Origin: Methanomassiliicoccales archaeon PtaU1.Bin124
GTDB lineage: Archaea; Thermoplasmatota; Thermoplasmata; Methanomassiliicoccales; UBA472
Direction of reading: 5' to 3'
Length of the DNA stretch: 37,151 bases
Assembly (NCBI GenBank): GCA_002067865.1
Contig: MVRC01000008.1
Span: 1-37,151 of the forward strand
Position 1 is the first letter of the stretch. Every line of letters starts with the position of its first letter. The notes beneath the pieces were generated by a model that had not been told where the DNA came from, made no database searches, and saw nothing but the letters and a program-made list of their open reading frames with translations. Positions 32,357 to 37,151 of this stretch are shown piece by piece. The translations under genes and the position numbers were made by a program.

Positions 32357-33709
32357 TTACGCTCCCCACCCACCGTAGGGTGTGAAATCCTTCAAGTACG
32401 ACTCTCCAGGTCGGACCTCTCCCTGATCTATATGATTTTTCCAGTCCTCATCAAGGAACGATATGGCAGCCATGTTGTAGGGCTTCGAAAAACCCAGGCG
32501 GTACTGTCGGTCTTTCTTGGTGTCAATGCTGTCATAATCCACTGCGAACGTATCGAATTCGGGCAAGCCCTTCGCGCAGGCGATTGCTTTCTTTACCTGA
32601 CCTACGCCCCAGCAATCCTTCATTACCACATTGAGTACTTTCCCGAATTTGTTGTCCTCATCATGTGAGGTGCTCCCGCCGAAGAATAATTCGTCGCTTG
32701 TGGATGCGTTAATCCTCATGCTTGCCATGGATACTCCATGGTCCAATCCGCTCAAACCAATGACGTTCGCGTTTGACCACCAAAGGGGTAGCATTTGGTT
32801 GTTGCAGACATCCGACAACCTTTCGATGAACCATTTGACCGAGTTGATCCTGCCCTGAGTTTTACTGATGCCTTGAAGACCACGAATATGGACATGCACT
32901 CCATCATACATCTGGGAATTCAAAGCGGCGTTAGCGTTAGTTACCATCTTATGGAGTGGTTCGACCTCATCCGGTTTGAACATTGATGGGTTGATATCCA
33001 GCGTGTAAAAACACATTGGTATGTTGCTCTCGGTTCGGTCATTTAGAACATCAGCATAGGCGAGGTTGATTTTATGGGCACTACTGACACTGCTAGGTAT
33101 CTTGCCATCGATTATCGGTACAAACCCGGACATTGCTTTGGCCCTGCACCTGATTGCAGATGTGACAGACCATTCGATCAGAATCCTAGTAAGAGGCAAC
33201 TGCTCGTATTTCGTGTTGACGACCTCATCCCAGAAGAGCATTGTGTTGCCCGACTTTGACGCTAGGTTTGTTAAGGTGTCTGCAATTTCCAGCCCTTCAT
33301 CTTTGCCAATCCCTAACGAGGTTCTCGGCAATCCCTCCACTAGTTCCTTTTTGAACGAATCTAGACCCTGCTGGGCACCGGTCCATATAAATTCGGACGG
33401 GAACGACATGACCACCGGGTGATCCTTCGCAAAATCAAGATAGGGGTTACCTAGAACCTCTCCTCGAAGGAGGTCCTCCAATCCCATCACTTTCTTCATC
33501 ATCGAGTGAGCGGTCAGGCCGCACAGTTCTACGGGCTGGTTCTTGCTCAACAACTCTCTGTTCCTCAGAAGTACTTCGATATCCTCAGGGCCTTTGAAGT
33601 ATGGCATAAGGCTGCTGATGCCCCCATTCAATTCCTTGCTCATACATACCCATTGGCCGAGCTGGGCACGCTCCACCTTCTTAGTGATGACTATTGTGCT
33701 TTGTCTCAT
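32357..33709 (-). CDS. Unrecognised 450-residue protein
   Basis: I do not recognise a family. The protein is soluble, without signal peptide or transmembrane helix. Its alternating short hydrophobic strands and helices (for example MCFYTLDINP near residues 235-244, VHVHIRGL near 270-277, NVIGLSGLDHG near 315-325) suggest an alpha/beta barrel. Conserved-looking polar motifs include FWDEVVNTKY and GLDHGVSMASMRI. The ATG overlaps the stop of the upstream winged-helix gene (ATGA), so it is the second gene of that operon. Placement between a possible membrane effector and a restriction gene makes a defence or mobile-element role possible, but nothing in the sequence proves it. Confidence 0.75.
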   Translation of the reverse strand: MRQSTIVITKKVERAQLGQWVCMSKELNGGISSLMPYFKGPEDIEVLLRNRELLSKNQPVELCGLTAHSMMKKVMGLEDLLRGEVLGNPYLDFAKDHPVVMSFPSEFIWTGAQQGLDSFKKELVEGLPRTSLGIGKDEGLEIADTLTNLASKSGNTMLFWDEVVNTKYEQLPLTRILIEWSVTSAIRCRAKAMSGFVPIIDGKIPSSVSSAHKINLAYADVLNDRTESNIPMCFYTLDINPSMFKPDEVEPLHKMVTNANAALNSQMYDGVHVHIRGLQGISKTQGRINSVKWFIERLSDVCNNQMLPLWWSNANVIGLSGLDHGVSMASMRINASTSDELFFGGSTSHDEDNKFGKVLNVVMKDCWGVGQVKKAIACAKGLPEFDTFAVDYDSIDTKKDRQYRLGFSKPYNMAAISFLDEDWKNHIDQGEVRPGESYLKDFTPYGGWGA

Positions 33710-34218
33710 CTAACAAACACTCCTTTGCCAGGGTCTTGGATTTCAAATTTGTTCATCGTCTCGATGATAAACTCGGCCATTTCCCTCGCGTGATCTGAAT
33801 CAACGAATATTGCGCCCTCTACCGTTTCACCGTTCAATAGAGAGAATTTGCGCTCTTGAATCTGTAACCTTGGAACCCGTTTGCCCTCGTGTAGCGATAA
33901 TCGAAATGTTTGATGTCCAAATTCTTTCGATGTCTGTAAATATTTGTGAACGAGCTTTCCGTTAGGGTAATACAACTTTGATTTTATGCCGGGTACTTCC
34001 CGGTCATAAATCTCCCGTCTCATCACCAATTCTTTTAGAATATCTCTGGACCTTCTCTCGGTTACTCCAGTGGCATCCGCCACCATCTTCGCAGTTACTC
34101 CATCGGGATTCTGACGGACTATCCCGAGAGTAAGAGAGATGATGTCGCCATTTGTTCGAGGATTGTCTTCTGATACCCCCAGTATTTCTGCGACACTTGA
34201 ATCCTTCAATTTTGCCAT
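33706..34218 (-). CDS. Winged-helix DNA-binding protein, operon leader
   Basis: A 170-residue protein with an N-terminal winged-helix domain at residues 20-85: GVTAKMVADATGVTERRSRDILKEL is the recognition helix-turn-helix, followed by the wing KSKLYYPNGKL. The C-terminal half is beta-rich with a final helix (AREMAEFIIETMNKF). The ATG at 34218 follows GGGGATG at a suitable distance; another ATG two codons earlier is less well placed. A perfect inverted repeat lies 22 nt upstream between TATA box and start, so it probably represses its own operon, which includes the 450-residue gene. Confidence 0.78.
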   Translation of the reverse strand: MAKLKDSSVAEILGVSEDNPRTNGDIISLTLGIVRQNPDGVTAKMVADATGVTERRSRDILKELVMRREIYDREVPGIKSKLYYPNGKLVHKYLQTSKEFGHQTFRLSLHEGKRVPRLQIQERKFSLLNGETVEGAIFVDSDHAREMAEFIIETMNKFEIQDPGKGVFVR

Positions 34219-34239
34219 GTGCATCCCCTATTCAATATG

Positions 34240-34254
34240 TTACGGCTTCCGTAA
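34240..34254. promoter_or_regulatory. Palindromic operator candidate
   Basis: TTACGG (34240-34245) and CCGTAA (34249-34254) form a perfect 6-bp inverted repeat with a 3-bp spacer. It lies between the TATA element (34263-34275) and the winged-helix gene start, covering the predicted transcription start near 34242, where a bound dimer would block transcription. Confidence 0.5.
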
Positions 34255-34262
34255 GTGCATAT

Positions 34263-34275
34263 GTAATATATAAAC
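34263..34275 (-). promoter_or_regulatory. TATA box of the winged-helix operon
   Basis: On the minus strand the sequence reads TTTATATATTACA, a close archaeal TATA match in very AT-rich DNA, placed about 50 nt before the ATG at 34218. The wider stretch 34255-34375 is AT-rich and otherwise shows no feature. Confidence 0.55.
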
Positions 34276-34369
34276 ATTATCATCACTATTTATACTATAA
34301 TAATTCTAATTTCTGATTCGTCGGCGTTATCACATATTAATTCCGCGTATTAAGAATGTTTCTATTTCA

Positions 34370-34537
34370 TTAATCAATCCGGCCGGGTCTTGCATTTGTC
34401 AATGAGCATTTATTATTATTCTTTGACACCATGTTGAACTTTACAGGGATTTCCGCGTTGGTGACCTCCCTTATTGACTCGATTACCTGCTGATGCAATG
34501 CTAGGATTGGGCATTCCTCGCACTTTGGCATGATCAT
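34370..34537 (-). CDS. Possible small Cys-containing protein
   Basis: A 55-residue frame starting MIMPKCEECPILA, with a CxxC pair, an amphipathic helix (ALHQQVIESIREV) and a basic tail. It lies in the 488-nt gap between the winged-helix gene and the restriction gene. A TATA-like ATATATT lies about 65 nt upstream on that strand. There is no clear ribosome-binding site and no recognised family, so it may be chance. Confidence 0.3.
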   Translation of the reverse strand: MIMPKCEECPILALHQQVIESIREVTNAEIPVKFNMVSKNNNKCSLTNARPGRID

Positions 34538-34593
34538 CTGCGCGCTCTGTTCCTGCAATCACTCATACGACCGAAGTCCCACAGGTAACGTTT

Positions 34594-34612
34594 TTTCGAT
34601 ATATTATTTCAA
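34594..34612. promoter_or_regulatory. AT-rich promoter candidate upstream of the restriction gene
   Basis: TTTTCGATATATTATTTC offers TATA-like matches on both strands between the possible small protein (minus) and the restriction gene (plus). It is about 100 nt from the TTG start of the latter; a second weaker element, GATATTGTATC near 34631, is closer. Confidence 0.35.
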
Positions 34613-34706
34613 AATCGTATCATTAGAGCTGATATTGTATCACTGCTAATCTGGCTAACAAACGTTTTTCATCAACGAACCATATACAAATCCGGGCAGT
34701 GGGGAT

Positions 34707-37151
34707 TTGAAGAACGCCATAATCGAAAATCCAGTCATCAATTCGCCATACAAAGAACCAAACAAATACTTCCGTTTCACAGATGAAGGGATCACCAGCG
34801 AAATAATTAGCGAGCGGCGTCCAAGCTCGTACTTCTTACCCATAGCGAAACCTCGCAAGAGGGATAAACAGACCGCGTTCGAGACGGAATGGACCAAGGA
34901 CCGCATCCAGTTCAACAAGTTCGTCAATGAGGTCCGTCCACGTATCGAACAATGGCGTGAGATGAATTATCCCGGCGTGACCTCCATTACTCGGCAATTA
35001 CTCGAATATTGGAATGACGAGCGGCGAGAGAAAGGCCTATTCTTCTGTCAAAAGGAAGCTCTGGAAACGATCATCTACATCACCGAAGTGGCAGAGAAGA
35101 GCGGCGATGTTTACATATCCAACGAGCTTAAGAAAGCCAACGATGAACTCAATGCGTCTTTACCTCGCATTGCCATGAAGATGGCAACCGGCTCTGGGAA
35201 GACTGTTGTGATGGCAATGCTTATCTCGTGGCAAACGCTGAACAAGATCGCCAACAACCAGGATGCGAGATTCTCGGATGCGTTTCTTATCGTTACGCCT
35301 GGTATTACAATCAAGGACCGTTTGCGGGTCCTTTTTCCAACAGACCCGGAGAACTACTATCGCCAACGGGACATCGTACCATCTGAATGGATGGAGCGGT
35401 TGTGTCAGGCCAAGATCGTAATCACAAACTTCCATGCCCTTCAACTTCGGGAAAAGATCGAGGCAAGTAAGATTACTAAAACTATATTGGGAAATCCTTC
35501 CGCCTTCACGGAAACGCCCGATGAAATGGTACGCCGGCTGTGTCGAGAACTAGGCAATAAGAAGAACATCATCGTTCTGAATGACGAGGCACATCACTGC
35601 TATTTCCATCATGATGGAGATGAGAAAGACCTCACTGTTGAAGATAAGGATGAGGTAAAACGCAGGGACGAGGATGCTAGGGTTTGGATTAATGGCCTTG
35701 TAGCAGTGAACAATAAACTTGGGATTCGATTCGTTTACGACCTCTCAGCCACGCCATTCTTCCTTTCAGGTTCCGGTCATCCCGAGGGAGAGATATTTCC
35801 ATGGGTAGTATCCGACTTCTCTTTAATTGATGCAATCGAGTCTGGCATCGTTAAGATTCCCCGTGTTCCAGTGTCCGATAATTCGATGACCGGGGAAATG
35901 CCCACCTATCGTAACATCTGGCCGCTAATTAAGGACAAACTCCCACGCAAAGGCCGAAAGGACACCGAGGGCATTGAAGGAGATCCCAAATTACCGGCAG
36001 TGCTTCAAGGGGCTTTGCATAGCCTATATGGCAACTACGAAAAATATTACCGAGCTTGGGAATCGTTCGCTTCTAATCATAAGAGCGCCCAAACTCCTCC
36101 TGTTCTCATTGTCGTATGCAACAACACGAGCGTCTCTAAGCTTGTTTTTGATTACATATCAGGATGGGGGAAGCAGATACAAGATCGTGATGTTGTCCAA
36201 GCCGGGGCATTGGAGATATTCCGTAACGACGATGGGCAGGGGAACTGGTTGCCGAGACCTAATACAATTTTGGTCGATAGCGAGCAACTGGAGTCTGGCG
36301 GGCAGATGAGCGATCAGTTCCGCAAGATCGCTTCTCGGGAAATCGAGGAGTTCAAGAACGAATACCGGACCCGATTCCCTGGACGGGATGTTGAGCAATT
36401 GACCTCGGAAGACATACTCAGAGAGGTTATGAATACCGTCGGGAAGCCAGGCAAACTTGGAGAAAACATCAAGTGCGTCGTCTCGGTTTCAATGCTTACC
36501 GAGGGATGGGACGCTCAGACAGTCACACACGTACTAGGTGTACGAGCGTTTGGCACACAACTTCTTTGCGAGCAGGTGGTAGGTCGAGCGTTGAGACGAA
36601 TGAGCTATGCCACGGACGATAATGGTATGTTTCTACCTGAGTACGCCGAGGTCTATGGTGTGCCATTCTCCTTCATCCCGGCCAAGGGCAGGCCATCGCA
36701 TCCCGGCGAACAGAAAGAGGTTCATCGGGTCAAAGCGATGCCGGACAGGACCTCGTCGGAGATACGATACCCCAAATTGCTTGGATACAGGTACGACATT
36801 GGTGAGGACCGCCTGACCGCCACATTCAATCAAGCATCGAAAATGGTACTATCAACTCATGATCTTCCAACGATGACTGAGATGGACCCTATCGTGGGCA
36901 CGAGCGATGTTCATACCCTGGAAGACCTGAAAAAACAACGACCCAACGCTGTCGCATTCTTCCTGGCTAAAAAATTGCTGGAAACCAAGTTTCGAGATGA
37001 GGCAGACAACCCCAAACCATGGCTTTTCCCACAACTTCTGGAAATAACCAAACGATGGCTCAATGAGTGCGTCGAGTACAAATCGGATACTTTCCCGCAA
37101 ATGCTTCTCCTGGTCCAGTTTTCGCAAACGGCGGTGGACCGTTTGTACAGC
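34707..37151 (+). CDS. Type III-like restriction enzyme helicase subunit (N-terminal part, runs off window)
   Basis: The frame is open from 34659 to the window end and gives 815 residues from a TTG start at 34707. The N-terminus (KNAIIENPVINSPYKEP) matches the BPTD_3080-type restriction endonuclease group, which is why the TTG is chosen; there is no ATG in a suitable place. SF2 helicase motifs are visible: ATGSGKT (Walker A, near residues 163-169), NDEAHH (motif II), DLSATPFF (motif III), GWDAQTV and QVVGRALRR (motif VI). It should couple ATP hydrolysis to restriction of foreign DNA. The nuclease domain, if present, is beyond the window. No methyltransferase partner is visible upstream. Confidence 0.9.
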   Translation, partial: MKNAIIENPVINSPYKEPNKYFRFTDEGITSEIISERRPSSYFLPIAKPRKRDKQTAFETEWTKDRIQFNKFVNEVRPRIEQWREMNYPGVTSITRQLLEYWNDERREKGLFFCQKEALETIIYITEVAEKSGDVYISNELKKANDELNASLPRIAMKMATGSGKTVVMAMLISWQTLNKIANNQDARFSDAFLIVTPGITIKDRLRVLFPTDPENYYRQRDIVPSEWMERLCQAKIVITNFHALQLREKIEASKITKTILGNPSAFTETPDEMVRRLCRELGNKKNIIVLNDEAHHCYFHHDGDEKDLTVEDKDEVKRRDEDARVWINGLVAVNNKLGIRFVYDLSATPFFLSGSGHPEGEIFPWVVSDFSLIDAIESGIVKIPRVPVSDNSMTGEMPTYRNIWPLIKDKLPRKGRKDTEGIEGDPKLPAVLQGALHSLYGNYEKYYRAWESFASNHKSAQTPPVLIVVCNNTSVSKLVFDYISGWGKQIQDRDVVQAGALEIFRNDDGQGNWLPRPNTILVDSEQLESGGQMSDQFRKIASREIEEFKNEYRTRFPGRDVEQLTSEDILREVMNTVGKPGKLGENIKCVVSVSMLTEGWDAQTVTHVLGVRAFGTQLLCEQVVGRALRRMSYATDDNGMFLPEYAEVYGVPFSFIPAKGRPSHPGEQKEVHRVKAMPDRTSSEIRYPKLLGYRYDIGEDRLTATFNQASKMVLSTHDLPTMTEMDPIVGTSDVHTLEDLKKQRPNAVAFFLAKKLLETKFRDEADNPKPWLFPQLLEITKRWLNECVEYKSDTFPQMLLLVQFSQTAVDRLYS

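Overview
The window is archaeal chromosome. Evidence: a GatD/GatE amidotransferase pair, ribosomal protein S17e, an RqcH/NEMF protein, an archaeal-type HemK2 methyltransferase, TATA boxes about 25-30 nt upstream of many start codons (leaderless or nearly leaderless transcripts), oligo-T terminators, and two tRNA genes ending in an encoded CCA. High GC, ThyX, DUF1015 and an M29 peptidase would fit a Thermoplasmatota lineage such as Methanomassiliicoccales relatives, but that placement is an inference and no rRNA gene is present to confirm it.

Layout. (1) 1-9.5 kb is a dense housekeeping region: gatD-gatE, an aRF1-type methyltransferase, rhomboid protease plus metallo-beta-lactamase-fold hydrolase, a zinc-finger protein plus Pcm, a HAD phosphatase, a TraB-like protein, ThyX plus a DUF3795 protein, and S17e. 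(2) 9.5-12.2 kb is a three-gene ABC-2 exporter operon. (3) 12.2-17.8 kb holds tRNA-Arg, RqcH, tRNA-Thr, DUF1015, a small Cys-rich protein, a flavin reductase-like protein and an M29 aminopeptidase. (4) 17.9-31.04 kb, all on the minus strand, is an accessory cell-envelope locus. It contains a 2,291-residue surface protein (multicopper oxidase, FnIII-like domain, NosD-like beta-helix, nine Ig-like repeats, C-terminal membrane anchor), a small anchored protein, a second multicopper oxidase fold whose copper ligands are largely lost, an FtsX/MacB-type ABC system (two permeases and one ATPase) and a DUF4418 membrane protein. (5) 31.06-37.15 kb is AT-richer and looks like a defence or mobile island: gene remnants, a candidate structured RNA with a terminator-like hairpin, a small membrane protein, an operon of a winged-helix regulator, an unrecognised 450-residue protein and a small repeat protein, and the N-terminal 815 residues of a type III-like restriction helicase that runs off the window.

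The most unusual content is the envelope locus. An intact oxidase is fused to a NosD-like beta-helix and displayed on an Ig stalk, next to a copper-site-dead paralogue that is directly followed by FtsX-type ABC genes. NosD, an ATPase and a permease also occur together in the Nos copper system, so a copper-handling or extracellular oxidation apparatus is a reasonable hypothesis, but it is untested. The second region worth study is the wHTH/450-residue/repeat-protein operon, with its palindromic operator candidate, beside the restriction gene.
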